Shown here one piece after another: positions 33,804 to 42,063 of a stretch of 52,668 bases of DNA; position 1 is the first letter of the stretch, and each line of letters starts with the position of its first letter. Location of the stretch: the NCBI GenBank assembly GCA_947451475.1, contig CANFZC010000009.1, positions 1 through 52,668 on the forward strand, read 5' to 3'. A model generated the notes under the pieces. That model saw only the letters and a list, made by a program, of their open reading frames with translations, did no database searches and was not told where the DNA came from. Made by a program: the position numbers and the translations under genes. The stretch comes from Flavobacteriaceae bacterium. GTDB taxonomy: Bacteria; Bacteroidota; Bacteroidia; Flavobacteriales; Flavobacteriaceae.

Positions 33804-34970
33804 TTAATAACTCATTTCAACAATTTCCCTAACTTTATCTGGGGTAATGTTTTGTTTTTCTCCTAAAGCGTTCCAACCGCGTTCCTCAAATCGGTTGACA
33901 ATAAAATCTGCCGTGTTTTTATAATCGTTAGTGTTTTCCGAAAGCTTGGTTTTCATTCCCATGGTATGATAGAAAGCTACTGTTTCCGCAATGGCTTTTT
34001 CTGCTTTTTCTTCTACAGTAGTTCCGGTAATCCCCCAAACTCTTTCTCCGTATTGCGCCAATTTATCCTTTTTTGTATCAAAAAGAACTTTATATAAATT
34101 CGGACCTATAATAGCTAAGGTTCTAGCGTGATCAATTTCATACAAGGCTGTCAATTCGTGTCCAATCATGTGGGTCGCCCAATCACTTGGCACTCCTTTT
34201 TGAATCAAACCATTCAAGGCCATTGTTGCGCTCCAAACAAAGTTGGATGCTAGCTTATAATCACTCGGGGTTTCCACGACACTTGGCCCTACTTCAATTA
34301 AGGTTTTCAATATACTTTCAGCAAATCGATCTTGTAATAGCGCATCATGCTGATAGGTTAAATACTGTTCCATTACATGCGTAAAAGCATCCACTACACC
34401 GTTTTGCAACTGTCTTTTGGGCAACGAAGTAATTACCGTTGGGTCAACAATCGAGAATTTTGGAAACAAAGCGCTTCCACCCAAAACCAATTTTTCATGA
34501 GTCGCTTCGATAGTGACTACCGCGCCAGAGTTCATCTCTGAACCCGTAGCTGGTAAAGTTAAAACAGTACCAAAGGGAACTACTTTGGCCAAATCGGTAA
34601 ACAATACCTTATTTTTCAATATCTCAATTGGATCCCCCTCATAGCGCACCGCTCCCGAAATAAATTTTACTCCATCAATCACACTACCTCCTCCAACAGC
34701 TAAAATGAAGGTAACATTTTGCGCTCGAATTAGCTCCACTGCCTTCATTAAAGTTTCAAAACGAGGATTAGGTTCTATTCCTCCAAACTCAACAATTTCA
34801 AATCCGGCCAGTGCCGATTTTACTTGGTCATAAACCCCGTTTTTAAAAATGCTTCCGCCACCATAAGCCAATAGAATTTTGGCCCCTTGGGGAACTAATG
34901 TCGGTAATTTAGCAATCTGTCCTTTACCAAAAACATAATTGGTAGGATTGTACAATTCGAAGTTTAACAT
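33804..34970 (-). CDS. Iron-containing alcohol dehydrogenase, YqhD type
   Basis: 388 residues from the ATG at 34970 (MLNFELYNPTNYVFGKG). An ATG at 35018 would start upstream of the promoter elements and is rejected. NADPH site AYGGGSIFKNGVYDQV, LAVGGGSVIDGVKFI and LPATGSEMNSGAV, then metal-binding segments VVDAFTHVMEQYL, HMIGHELTALYEIDHARTLAI. The whole chain resembles E. coli YqhD, a broad-range aldehyde reductase that detoxifies short or peroxidation-derived aldehydes. It is monocistronic. Confidence 0.93.
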   Translation of the reverse strand: MLNFELYNPTNYVFGKGQIAKLPTLVPQGAKILLAYGGGSIFKNGVYDQVKSALAGFEIVEFGGIEPNPRFETLMKAVELIRAQNVTFILAVGGGSVIDGVKFISGAVRYEGDPIEILKNKVLFTDLAKVVPFGTVLTLPATGSEMNSGAVVTIEATHEKLVLGGSALFPKFSIVDPTVITSLPKRQLQNGVVDAFTHVMEQYLTYQHDALLQDRFAESILKTLIEVGPSVVETPSDYKLASNFVWSATMALNGLIQKGVPSDWATHMIGHELTALYEIDHARTLAIIGPNLYKVLFDTKKDKLAQYGERVWGITGTTVEEKAEKAIAETVAFYHTMGMKTKLSENTNDYKNTADFIVNRFEERGWNALGEKQNITPDKVREIVEMSY

Positions 34971-34990
34971 GGTCCTTTGTTTTAGAAGTA

Positions 34991-35018
34991 CAAAGGTACA
35001 AAAGGCTTCAACGAACAA
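34991..35018 (-). promoter_or_regulatory. Promoter of the YqhD-like gene
   Basis: On the minus strand TTG (35016-35018) and TACCTTTG (34991-34998) are 17 bp apart, a full match to the Bacteroidota promoter. Confidence 0.7.
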
Positions 35019-35038
35019 GTCGTAAAAGAATGTTAAGT

Positions 35039-35620
35039 TTAGTGCTTATAAAAGTTATTATGATCTACATATTCCCAGACAAGATTTGGCAATAAGGGTC
35101 TGATGTTTTTCTTGGCTTTAATTTGCTCTCGAATAAAAGTTGACGAGATTTCTACTATGGGCGCCGCTACTTGGTGAATACGTGCGTGGCCTTTTAGACC
35201 TTCATTTTCGGCTTCTTCTGAGACTCTAGGATAAATGTAAATGTCGTGGTGCTCTAGTATATATTCGTAGTTTTTCCACTTGTGAAACGACTTCAAATTA
35301 TCTTCTCCCATGATTAAAGAAAACTCATGTTGGGGGTATTTTTCCATCAAATGAGCCAACGTAGTAACGGTATAATTGGGTTGTGGTAATTTAAATTCTA
35401 TGTCCGAAGGTTTAATTTTAGGGTAGTCTTCTGTTGCTAGGCGAACTAAATGCAAGCGATGATAGTCATCGAGTAAAGTGCTTTTTTGCTTTAAAGGATT
35501 GTGTGGGGTTACTACCATCCAAATTTGCTCCAAATCAGTATGTTCGGCCATATGATTAGCAATAATCATATGCCCCACATGGATAGGGTTAAACGTGCCA
35601 AAATACAATCCGATTTTCAT
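35039..35620 (-). CDS. nadD: Nicotinate-nucleotide adenylyltransferase
   Basis: 193 residues; adenylates nicotinate mononucleotide in NAD synthesis. The nucleotidyltransferase motif GTFNPIHVGHMIIANHM is at the N-terminus; VTPHNPLK and the C-terminal ISSTFIREQIK complete the active site. Length is normal. It lies 9 bp behind gmk in a minus-strand unit with yicC. Confidence 0.95.
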   Translation of the reverse strand: MKIGLYFGTFNPIHVGHMIIANHMAEHTDLEQIWMVVTPHNPLKQKSTLLDDYHRLHLVRLATEDYPKIKPSDIEFKLPQPNYTVTTLAHLMEKYPQHEFSLIMGEDNLKSFHKWKNYEYILEHHDIYIYPRVSEEAENEGLKGHARIHQVAAPIVEISSTFIREQIKAKKNIRPLLPNLVWEYVDHNNFYKH

Positions 35621-35629
35621 TTTGAAGTA

Positions 35630-36202
35630 CTAGCTATTAACAAAACTATTCACCAATTCAAAGGCCTCTTGCTTGGCAATATCTAAATCATAATTCTTAA
35701 TGATGGTATCAAACTGCGGTGCTGTGGCCAATTCAACATGGGCTTTCGCAATACGCATGTTAATTTTATCATCAGTCTCTGTAGAACGCTCTTTTAATCG
35801 TCTTTTTAACTCATCTACACTAGGTGGTTTTACAAATACCGCTAAAGTCTCTTGCGGAAATTTATGCTTAATTCGCAATCCCCCGGCTACATCAATATCA
35901 AAAATTACGTTTTTACCTTTGGCCCAAATGCGCTCTACTTCGCTTTTTAAGGTGCCATAAAAATTATCACGGTACACTTCTTCCCACTCAATAAAATCTT
36001 CTGCTTTAATGTGTTTTTTAAACGCCTCTATGGAGATGAAATAATAATCTTTCCCATCAACTTCTTCTCCGCGTGGTTCACGGGTAGCTGCCGATATAGA
36101 AAACTCTAAATTTAATTCGGGTTGGGCTAATAAATGCCTGACTATAGTGGTTTTTCCAGATCCCGAGGGTGCTGAGAATACTAATAATTTTCCTTTATTC
36201 AT
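35630..36202 (-). CDS. gmk: Guanylate kinase
   Basis: 190 residues from the ATG at 36202 (MNKGKLLVFSAPSGSGKTT), chosen because guanylate kinases start 6-10 residues before the P-loop; an ATG at 36226 sits in the spacer repeat. P-loop APSGSGKTT and the GMP-binding segment SISAATREPRGEEVDGKDYYF are intact. It converts GMP to GDP. It is cotranscribed with yicC and nadD. Confidence 0.95.
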   Translation of the reverse strand: MNKGKLLVFSAPSGSGKTTIVRHLLAQPELNLEFSISAATREPRGEEVDGKDYYFISIEAFKKHIKAEDFIEWEEVYRDNFYGTLKSEVERIWAKGKNVIFDIDVAGGLRIKHKFPQETLAVFVKPPSVDELKRRLKERSTETDDKINMRIAKAHVELATAPQFDTIIKNYDLDIAKQEAFELVNSFVNS

Positions 36203-36224
36203 TCTTTTTGTGATTGTGGATTGC

Positions 36225-36266
36225 AATTAGTAACGGATTAAAAGTCGATAGCTAATTACTAATTAC
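36225..36266 (-). repeat. Heptad/inverted spacer between yicC and gmk
   Basis: CAATTAGTAA near 36233 faces CTAATTACTAATTAC at 36252-36266, so AATTAGTAA/TTACTAATT forms a 9-bp inverted pair; the right side is a 7-bp tandem (CTAATTA). It is the same unit as at 31041-31068 upstream of pheS. Confidence 0.6.
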
Positions 36267-36267
36267 A

Positions 36268-37128
36268 TTATAAAACATTTAAAACCTGTTCCTTGATCTT
36301 CTCCAACTCATCTTTCATCATAACGACCAACTTCTGCATTTCTGAGTGATTCGACTTAGAACCCATTGTATTAATCTCTCTTCCCATTTCTTGCGTTATG
36401 AACCCTAATTTTCTTCCGTTAGCTTCGGTACCGGCAAGGGTTTCAATAAAATAGTTCAAGTGATTTTCCAATCGTACTTTCTCTTCTGTAATGTCGTACT
36501 TCTCTAAATAAAAGATCAATTCCTGCTCAAAACGATTCTCATCCACATTTTCTTTTAACTCATCCAACGCATTACGCAAACGCGTTTTTACCGTTTCAAC
36601 ACGCTCAGTATCATACGCTACTGCATTATTCATCAAGGTCATGATATTGGCAATACGGTGCAAAAATTCTTTTTCCAAGGATACCCCTTCATCTTTACGA
36701 AACTGAACCATATTCTCCAAAGCTTCATCGATTACCGTTTGAATCTTCTTCCATTCATGTTCATCGATCTCATCACGCTCTGTCTTTAAAGCATCGGGCA
36801 TGCGAACGGCCATTTTTAATAATTCGGTTTCATCTGCTTGGGGTAGGACCGCTTTCATCTGATTAATGTAGCCCTTTACAATGGGAACATTGATTTTAGA
36901 AGTGGTTTCTTCTCCAGTTACCTCAACATATAGTGAAAAATCGATTTTTCCGCGCTCTAGACGCAACGAAAGTTGGTTTCGAAGCCCTAGTTCCATTTCT
37001 CTAAAAACAGAAGGCATACGCGTGTTTAAATCCAATCCTTTGCTGTTTAGCGATTTGATTTCTACTGTAACTTTTTTGGTGGGTAATTGTAAGGTGGCTT
37101 TCCCAAAACCAGTCATCGATTGTATCAT
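36268..37128 (-). CDS. YicC/YloC family endoribonuclease
   Basis: 286 residues, starting MIQSMTGFGKA and ending KIKEQVLNVL, the two most conserved ends of the family; the C-terminal DUF1732 part GTEANGRKLGFITQEMGREINTMGSKSN is clear. YicC proteins are Mg-dependent endoribonucleases involved in sRNA/mRNA turnover. The gene next to gmk is conserved synteny in many bacteria. Confidence 0.92.
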   Translation of the reverse strand: MIQSMTGFGKATLQLPTKKVTVEIKSLNSKGLDLNTRMPSVFREMELGLRNQLSLRLERGKIDFSLYVEVTGEETTSKINVPIVKGYINQMKAVLPQADETELLKMAVRMPDALKTERDEIDEHEWKKIQTVIDEALENMVQFRKDEGVSLEKEFLHRIANIMTLMNNAVAYDTERVETVKTRLRNALDELKENVDENRFEQELIFYLEKYDITEEKVRLENHLNYFIETLAGTEANGRKLGFITQEMGREINTMGSKSNHSEMQKLVVMMKDELEKIKEQVLNVL

Positions 37129-37166
37129 GCTAGTATTTTCTAATAGCTACAAATATATTCAAAATT

Positions 37167-37194
37167 GAGGATTTAGGATTTAGGATTCAGGATT
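37167..37194 (-). repeat. Heptad tandem repeat TAGGATT at the end of the DMT gene
   Basis: Four 7-bp units in exact phase: GAGGATT, TAGGATT, TAGGATT, CAGGATT. The last unit overlaps the end and stop codon of the minus-strand transporter gene, so the repeat has entered its 3' end. Confidence 0.8.
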
Positions 37195-38068
37195 TCTTCT
37201 TGGTAACGAGAAAAACCCCAACAAAGATTAAAACAGCCGCTGCTACTTTTACCCAAGTCAACTGGTCTTTGCCCAAAGCCATGGCAAATACCGTAGCAAA
37301 TAGGGGCTGCAAATATATAAACACAGCTACTGTGGTAGGCTTCAATTCACGCATAGAAACTAAATTAAACAGATAAGTGAAAAACGTAGTAAAGACTACC
37401 ACAAATCCAATTTCCCAAAGGATGGTTAATGGCAATTGCTGCCATTGTATTTGTTGGTATTCATTCCAACCGAAGGGAATAACCATCAAAAAACCAAAGG
37501 TATATATCCACTTCACAAAAGTGAAGGCATTGTACTTGTCCATTAATTTTTTGACAAGGATTAAATAAAATCCATAGGAGACCGCATTGATAAAAACCAG
37601 TAAGTTACCCAACATTGCATTTGAAGCATTCCCTACTGATTTTCCATATAAAATCAAAAAACCTGTGCCCAATAATCCCAAAAGTATCCCTATAATTTTG
37701 CGCATTTTAATACGCTCTTTCATGATGATAGCCGATAAAGTCAAAACGATGATAGGGGTAGTAACCATAATCACTGCGGCCGAAATAGGAGAAGTAAAAC
37801 TCAATCCCTTGAAAAAAGTCAACATGTTTAAGGCTACCCCAAAGAACGCAGCGGCTACTATTCGTGGAAAATCCTTAGGTTGAATTTTTTCTTTGGGTCC
37901 AAAAAAAGAAAGTAACCAAAATAAAAGGGCAGCGCCAGTAACTCTGAGCAAGATAAAACCAAAAGGCTTAACGTATGCCGGCATCACATCTTTGGCAATT
38001 GTAAAGGAAAGTCCGTAGATCAAAGACACCATTGTGGCTGCCATTAATGCCCAAGTTCTTTTAGTCAT
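37187..38068 (-). CDS. DMT family (EamA) transporter
   Basis: 293 residues with ten hydrophobic segments in two EamA repeats (about 5-140 and 150-285), beginning TWALMAATMVSLIYGLSFTIAKD and ending in a basic tail VTKKKS. It is an inner-membrane exporter of small metabolites; the substrate is unknown. Its ATG overlaps the stop of the upstream arsC-like gene by one base (TAATG). Its stop codon is provided by a heptad repeat. Confidence 0.9.
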   Translation of the reverse strand: MTKRTWALMAATMVSLIYGLSFTIAKDVMPAYVKPFGFILLRVTGAALLFWLLSFFGPKEKIQPKDFPRIVAAAFFGVALNMLTFFKGLSFTSPISAAVIMVTTPIIVLTLSAIIMKERIKMRKIIGILLGLLGTGFLILYGKSVGNASNAMLGNLLVFINAVSYGFYLILVKKLMDKYNAFTFVKWIYTFGFLMVIPFGWNEYQQIQWQQLPLTILWEIGFVVVFTTFFTYLFNLVSMRELKPTTVAVFIYLQPLFATVFAMALGKDQLTWVKVAAAVLIFVGVFLVTKKKS

Positions 38069-38421
38069 TAGCTCAACACTTTTATTACTTCAAGAATGTT
38101 TTTCTGATTGTTGCCAATGTATATCTTATCATTGATGATGAATACCGGCCGACTCAAAAAAGTATAATGCTCTAAAAGGTATCTTTTATAATCCGCTTCT
38201 GTTAGGGATTTGTTTTTTAAGTCTTTCTCTTTATACAACTGGGCTTTTTTGCTAAACAAAGCTTCATAACTCCCCGATAGCTGATGCAGAACATCTAATT
38301 CTTGTTCGGTAATCGGATTTTGACGGATGTCATGAAACTTTAAACGGTCGGTATTGGGAAGTGATTTTATAATTTTACGACAGGTATCGCAGGAAGCCAA
38401 ATAGTAAATCGTGTCATTCAT
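38068..38421 (-). CDS. ArsC/Spx family thioredoxin-fold protein
   Basis: 117 residues. A thioredoxin-like start IYYLASCDTCRKI with a CDTC motif (both Cys present), then FHDIRQNPITEQEL and RPVFIINDKIYIGNN with the cis-Pro preceded by Arg. The family includes arsenate reductases and Spx-type regulators; with no arsenic genes nearby, arsenate reduction is only one option. It is cotranscribed with the DMT transporter. Confidence 0.88.
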   Translation of the reverse strand: MNDTIYYLASCDTCRKIIKSLPNTDRLKFHDIRQNPITEQELDVLHQLSGSYEALFSKKAQLYKEKDLKNKSLTEADYKRYLLEHYTFLSRPVFIINDKIYIGNNQKNILEVIKVLS

Positions 38422-38490
38422 AGCATTTCTTTTTGCAAAGGAAATTCATTTCCACATATAATCTGTAATTTTAAAGCAAAATTCAAACTT

Positions 38491-38946
38491 ATGGACACCA
38501 CTTTTAACATCAATCAATCCAGCAGAAATACAATCACATCTATACTTAACAACCATACTTTAGACCAACTCAATACCATCCCTGAAGGCTTTAGCAACAA
38601 CCTCATATGGAATATAGGTCACATCATTGTAGTGCAACAAATGCTAGTCTACAAACTTTCGGGCCTACCTATGATGGTCTCTGAGGATATGATAGACCAA
38701 TACAAACGAGGTACCAAACCCGAGCACAGCGTGACGCAAGAAGAAGTGGACGAATTAAAAAAACTGCTTTGGTCTACTGTAGAACAAACCAAAAAAGATT
38801 TTGCCAACGGTATTTTTAAAAACTTTACAGAGTTTACTTCTCTAACCGGCTATACCATGACATCGGCCAAAGACGCTATGGAATTCAACAATTACCATGA
38901 AGCTATTCACACCGGTATCATGATGCAAATTCGAAAATTCATATAA
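38491..38946 (+). CDS. DinB family protein
   Basis: 151 residues, a four-helix bundle. Putative metal-binding His residues lie in NLIWNIGHIIVVQQM and in the last helix NNYHEAIHTGIMMQIRK, the usual DinB arrangement. DinB-like proteins include thiol-dependent transferases; the activity here is unknown. It is divergent from the arsC-like gene. Confidence 0.88.
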   Translation: MDTTFNINQSSRNTITSILNNHTLDQLNTIPEGFSNNLIWNIGHIIVVQQMLVYKLSGLPMMVSEDMIDQYKRGTKPEHSVTQEEVDELKKLLWSTVEQTKKDFANGIFKNFTEFTSLTGYTMTSAKDAMEFNNYHEAIHTGIMMQIRKFI

Positions 38947-38980
38947 CGTTAAAGGCTGTTTATCATCCAAAAAATTAAAA

Positions 38981-38988
38981 TATATTTG
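38981..38988 (+). promoter_or_regulatory. -7 element for the cystathionine gamma-synthase gene
   Basis: TATATTTG is an exact TAnnTTTG match, 17 bp before the ATG, giving a short leader. Confidence 0.5.
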
Positions 38989-39005
38989 CCAAAATTTACA
39001 AACCA

Positions 39006-40148
39006 ATGAAATTCAATACTAAAGTCATACATGGGAACCAACACCATGAAGAAATTACCGGAGCTGTTATGCCTCCTGTATTTCAAACCTCAACTTATGC
39101 ACAAGTTTCTCCCGGAAAACCCGTAGGGGATTATGAATATTCTCGTGCAGCAAATCCAACCCGTCAAGCCCTAGAAGATGCTTTAGCATCCATAGAAAAT
39201 GGCGCACGTGGATTGGCTTTTTCTTCTGGTTTAGCCGCAACCGATTGTTTGCTTAGAATGTTTAAAGCAGGTGACGAAATCATTGCAATGGACGATTTAT
39301 ACGGCGGTACCTACCGTTTGTTTACGCGCCTTTACAAAGACAGCGGTATCATCTTCCATTTTGTTGACATGAATGATTTTGATAAATTCCAATCACTCAT
39401 CAACGAAAACACCAAATTGGTTTGGGTAGAAACTCCTACCAACCCCTTAATGAAATTGGCTGATATTGCTGAAATTGCGAAAATCACTAAAAAACACAAC
39501 ATCCTTTTTGCTGTTGACAATACTTTTGCTACTCCTTATCTTCAAAAACCTTTGGAGCTAGGGGCTGACATCGTAATGCACTCGGCCACTAAATACCTTG
39601 GCGGACATTCTGATGTAATTGCAGGTGCCTTGATTATAAAAGATAAAGCGTTGGGTGATGAATTACACTTCAAACAATTTGCTACAGGAGGAACACTAGG
39701 TCCCATGGACAGTTACTTGGTTTTAAGAGGAATCAAAACCTTACACTTACGAGTACAACGCCATTGTGAAAATGGAGAAAAAGTAGCCGCCTATTTAAAC
39801 AACCATCCAAAAGTAGAACGCGTATACTATCCAGGTTTACCTAGCCATCCTTACCACGACATAGCCAAAAAACAAATGAGTGGCTTTGGAGGTATGGTAA
39901 CCTTCACTTTTAAATCTGGGAAGAAAGAAGAAGCCATCAGCTTCCTTGAAAAAGTAAAAGTATTCACCTTAGCCGAATCGCTGGGAGGAGTAGAATCTCT
40001 AGCCAATCATCCAGCGCTAATGACGCATGCTTCTATACCCGAAGAGAAAAGAAAAGAAATCGGAATTACCGATGACTTAGTTCGATTAAGTGTTGGGGTA
40101 GAAGATATCGATGATTTGATAGCCGATATTGAACAGGCCTTACAATAA
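39006..40148 (+). CDS. metB: Cystathionine gamma-synthase/lyase family enzyme
   Basis: 380 residues of the PLP-dependent Cys/Met metabolism family. The PLP lysine is Lys196 in MHSATKYLGGHSD; YEYSRAANPTR, the ETPTNP segment and DNTFATPYLQ complete the cofactor site, and SLGGVESLANHPALMTH is the C-terminal substrate signature. Sequence alone does not separate the synthase (homoserine ester + Cys to cystathionine) from the lyase working in reverse transsulfuration. It is monocistronic, closed by a terminator. Confidence 0.88.
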   Translation: MKFNTKVIHGNQHHEEITGAVMPPVFQTSTYAQVSPGKPVGDYEYSRAANPTRQALEDALASIENGARGLAFSSGLAATDCLLRMFKAGDEIIAMDDLYGGTYRLFTRLYKDSGIIFHFVDMNDFDKFQSLINENTKLVWVETPTNPLMKLADIAEIAKITKKHNILFAVDNTFATPYLQKPLELGADIVMHSATKYLGGHSDVIAGALIIKDKALGDELHFKQFATGGTLGPMDSYLVLRGIKTLHLRVQRHCENGEKVAAYLNNHPKVERVYYPGLPSHPYHDIAKKQMSGFGGMVTFTFKSGKKEEAISFLEKVKVFTLAESLGGVESLANHPALMTHASIPEEKRKEIGITDDLVRLSVGVEDIDDLIADIEQALQ

Positions 40149-40180
40149 TAAAAAAAGCTCCGCATTCGGAGCTTTTTTTA
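40149..40180. terminator. Bidirectional terminator
   Basis: A 12-bp stem AAAAAAGCTCCG/CGGAGCTTTTTT (40151-40162 with 40167-40178) with T-runs on both strands, between the convergent metB-like and DUF3078 genes. Confidence 0.88.
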
Positions 40181-40194
40181 TGAAGTCTATCGTA

Positions 40195-41088
40195 TTAGAA
40201 ACCGTAGTTAACTCCTATACCAATAACCTGACGGGTCTGAAATCCAGGAAAAGCATTATCGTCATAAATGGTTTGGAACGCAAAGTTGGTCGTCAAATAC
40301 TTGTTCACTTTCATCACTATGTTCAACGTATAATCTAAATCCACATTTTGTGCATCTTCCAAATAATTGGTGTATAAGTTCAAAATATGTTCCGCCGTTA
40401 CGTTTTCCATTAATTTAAACTTGTAATACCCGTTTATGGCCGCTCCAAACTCATAGCGAGACGATTGCCCTTGTAATACTCCAAAAGAGGGTCCTGCATC
40501 CGTAAAATGCTTGTGAACGATGATTACTTTTGATGTTGCCGGTGCAATATTGATTTTCAAATTGTCATCACGCTTCCACAACATACCGGGACCAAACTGT
40601 ATATAGGCTGGTGAAAAGAAATGCGATATCCTAACGGAAGAATTGGCTTGATCAAAACCCGAATCAAACTGCGTTTTAAAATTAAAGAAGCCCGAATAAT
40701 ACCATTCTCCTGAGGCCTTTTTTCCTAATAACGAGTTAAATTCAAAGCGGTCGTCTGTTTTTTGAAGTACTTGTTTGTTAATTTTGGTCAAACCATAGTT
40801 GGCCGAAAGTTTGTTGTCCCAAGTCCATGTATCACTTTTGTAATTGAAGTCGTATTTGAATCCGGCATTACCCGATATACTGCTTTGACCACCGGCCAAC
40901 CAATTGTTAAAACTGGCCTGATTCAATAAAACAGTAGCGATTCCTTTTTTGTTCCAACCGTTAGGTTTTTCTTCCATTATTTTGGCAACGGTCTCCTCGG
41001 TTTTCTTTAATAATTCTTTTTCACTTACCTGTGAAAACATCGTGTTTGCTGTGAAAAGGAACAGCAGAACTGGGATTATTCTTTTCAT
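40195..41088 (-). CDS. DUF3078 outer-membrane protein
   Basis: 297 residues with signal peptide MKRIIPVLLFLFTANTMFSQ. The DUF3078 signature GIATVLLNQASFNNWLAGGQSSISGNAG is at about 48-75; the remainder is a beta-barrel-like series of strands ending VIGIGVNYGF. Predicted to reside in the outer membrane. A full promoter at 41118-41148 gives it separate transcription from the suf genes just upstream. Function is unknown. Confidence 0.88.
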   Translation of the reverse strand: MKRIIPVLLFLFTANTMFSQVSEKELLKKTEETVAKIMEEKPNGWNKKGIATVLLNQASFNNWLAGGQSSISGNAGFKYDFNYKSDTWTWDNKLSANYGLTKINKQVLQKTDDRFEFNSLLGKKASGEWYYSGFFNFKTQFDSGFDQANSSVRISHFFSPAYIQFGPGMLWKRDDNLKINIAPATSKVIIVHKHFTDAGPSFGVLQGQSSRYEFGAAINGYYKFKLMENVTAEHILNLYTNYLEDAQNVDLDYTLNIVMKVNKYLTTNFAFQTIYDDNAFPGFQTRQVIGIGVNYGF

Positions 41089-41117
41089 TTTTAAGGGGGT
41101 TTTATTTTTTTCGAGTG

Positions 41118-41148
41118 CAAAGGTAAGAATACATTCGATTTAAACAAA
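41118..41148 (-). promoter_or_regulatory. Promoter of the DUF3078 gene
   Basis: On the minus strand TTTG (41145-41148) and TACCTTTG (41118-41125) are 19 bp apart, a complete match to the Bacteroidota promoter. Confidence 0.75.
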
Positions 41149-41188
41149 TCCCACTAAAAAGGCAATCAATTGATTTTAAGATAATAAG

Positions 41189-41695
41189 CTATTTTGCTTT
41201 TTTGAATAAGGGAACGGCCGAACAAGCTTCTCCATACATGATGCTTTTGGCATAGGGCTGAAGTTGTTGTATTGCCATGATATAAGCACTTTCAGGCACT
41301 GGCTTTTTAGAACAACCTTTGAGTATAACGGGTTTGTCTAAATAAATAGTATAATCTAGGGTAGGCAAAATAGCCGCGTATAAAGCCACTTCCAAATCTT
41401 CTAAATTGCCTAAAACAACTTGCTTGGCATAAGGAACCAAATAAGTCGTAACCAAAATACTGGCCCAAGCAGGCACTATAGCATCGGTAGCACAATGAAG
41501 GGCAACCCATTGGTTTTGATATTGTGTCCAATCGTGATTTTTCAATGCCTCTCTGAAGGTTGCCTCTTTTAACAAAACCCCTTCAATAAGCCATTGCGAA
41601 AGATCCAGCTGCGTTCTTATCCCTGAAGGATAATAATCCTCCAAGTCAAATACCTCTAAGGCCGAACTAGCAACCCTGTTAATAATTTCGTCCAT
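41189..41695 (-). CDS. DUF2480 protein
   Basis: 168 residues, soluble. The start DEIINRVASSALEVFDLEDYYP and the segment DWTQYQNQWVALHCATDAIVPAWA are the DUF2480 signature of Bacteroidota proteins found beside suf genes. Conserved Cys residues (LHCATD, KGCSKKP, GEACSAVP) are compatible with metal or Fe-S binding, which is inference. It lies 39 bp behind the sufT-like gene across a heptad repeat. Confidence 0.88.
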   Translation of the reverse strand: MDEIINRVASSALEVFDLEDYYPSGIRTQLDLSQWLIEGVLLKEATFREALKNHDWTQYQNQWVALHCATDAIVPAWASILVTTYLVPYAKQVVLGNLEDLEVALYAAILPTLDYTIYLDKPVILKGCSKKPVPESAYIMAIQQLQPYAKSIMYGEACSAVPLFKKAK

Positions 41696-41700
41696 ACTTC

Positions 41701-41735
41701 TGAAATCAAAAATCCTTGTTCTTCAATCTAAAATC
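41701..41735 (-). repeat. GATTNNN heptad array between the sufT-like and DUF2480 genes
   Basis: On the minus strand five 7-bp units run in exact phase: GATTTTA, GATTGAA, GAACAAG, GATTTTT, GATTTCA. A 26-nt stretch matches the right arm of the cassette at 23475-23509 at 23 positions. The upstream gene's stop codon lies at its edge. Confidence 0.75.
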
Positions 41736-42058
41736 TAAAGCATGCCCAACTCTAACTTGGCTTCTTCACTCATCAAATCTTTGCTCCAAGGGGGGTCAAA
41801 AGTGATTTCAACTTCGCAGGATTTAACGGTGTCTATTTTTTTGATTTTTTCTTCCACTTCTCTTGGTAATGTCTCGGCTACGGGACAATTGGGCGAGGTC
41901 AAAGTCATTAATACTTTTACTTCATTGTCTTCGTTGATCATCACATCATAGATCAACCCCAATTCATAAATATCAACTGGAATCTCAGGGTCATAAATAC
42001 CTTTTAATACCTTTACTACGTTCTCACCTAAATTGATATCGTCTTTAAATTCTTCCAT
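41735..42058 (-). CDS. SufT-like (DUF59/MIP18) Fe-S assembly protein
   Basis: 107 residues of the DUF59 family. GIYDPEIPVDIYELGLIYDV and the signature Cys in LTSPNCPVAETLP are intact. Such proteins help deliver Fe-S clusters to target proteins. It lies 5 bp after sufE within the SUF locus. The last codon region runs into a heptad repeat. Confidence 0.92.
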   Translation of the reverse strand: MEEFKDDINLGENVVKVLKGIYDPEIPVDIYELGLIYDVMINEDNEVKVLMTLTSPNCPVAETLPREVEEKIKKIDTVKSCEVEITFDPPWSKDLMSEEAKLELGML

Positions 42059-42063
42059 TGTTT

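Noticed and set aside
38068..38421. Arsenic resistance operon
   Set aside because: Only the thioredoxin-fold ArsC/Spx-type protein is present. There is no ArsR, ArsB or Acr3, and the partner is a general DMT transporter.
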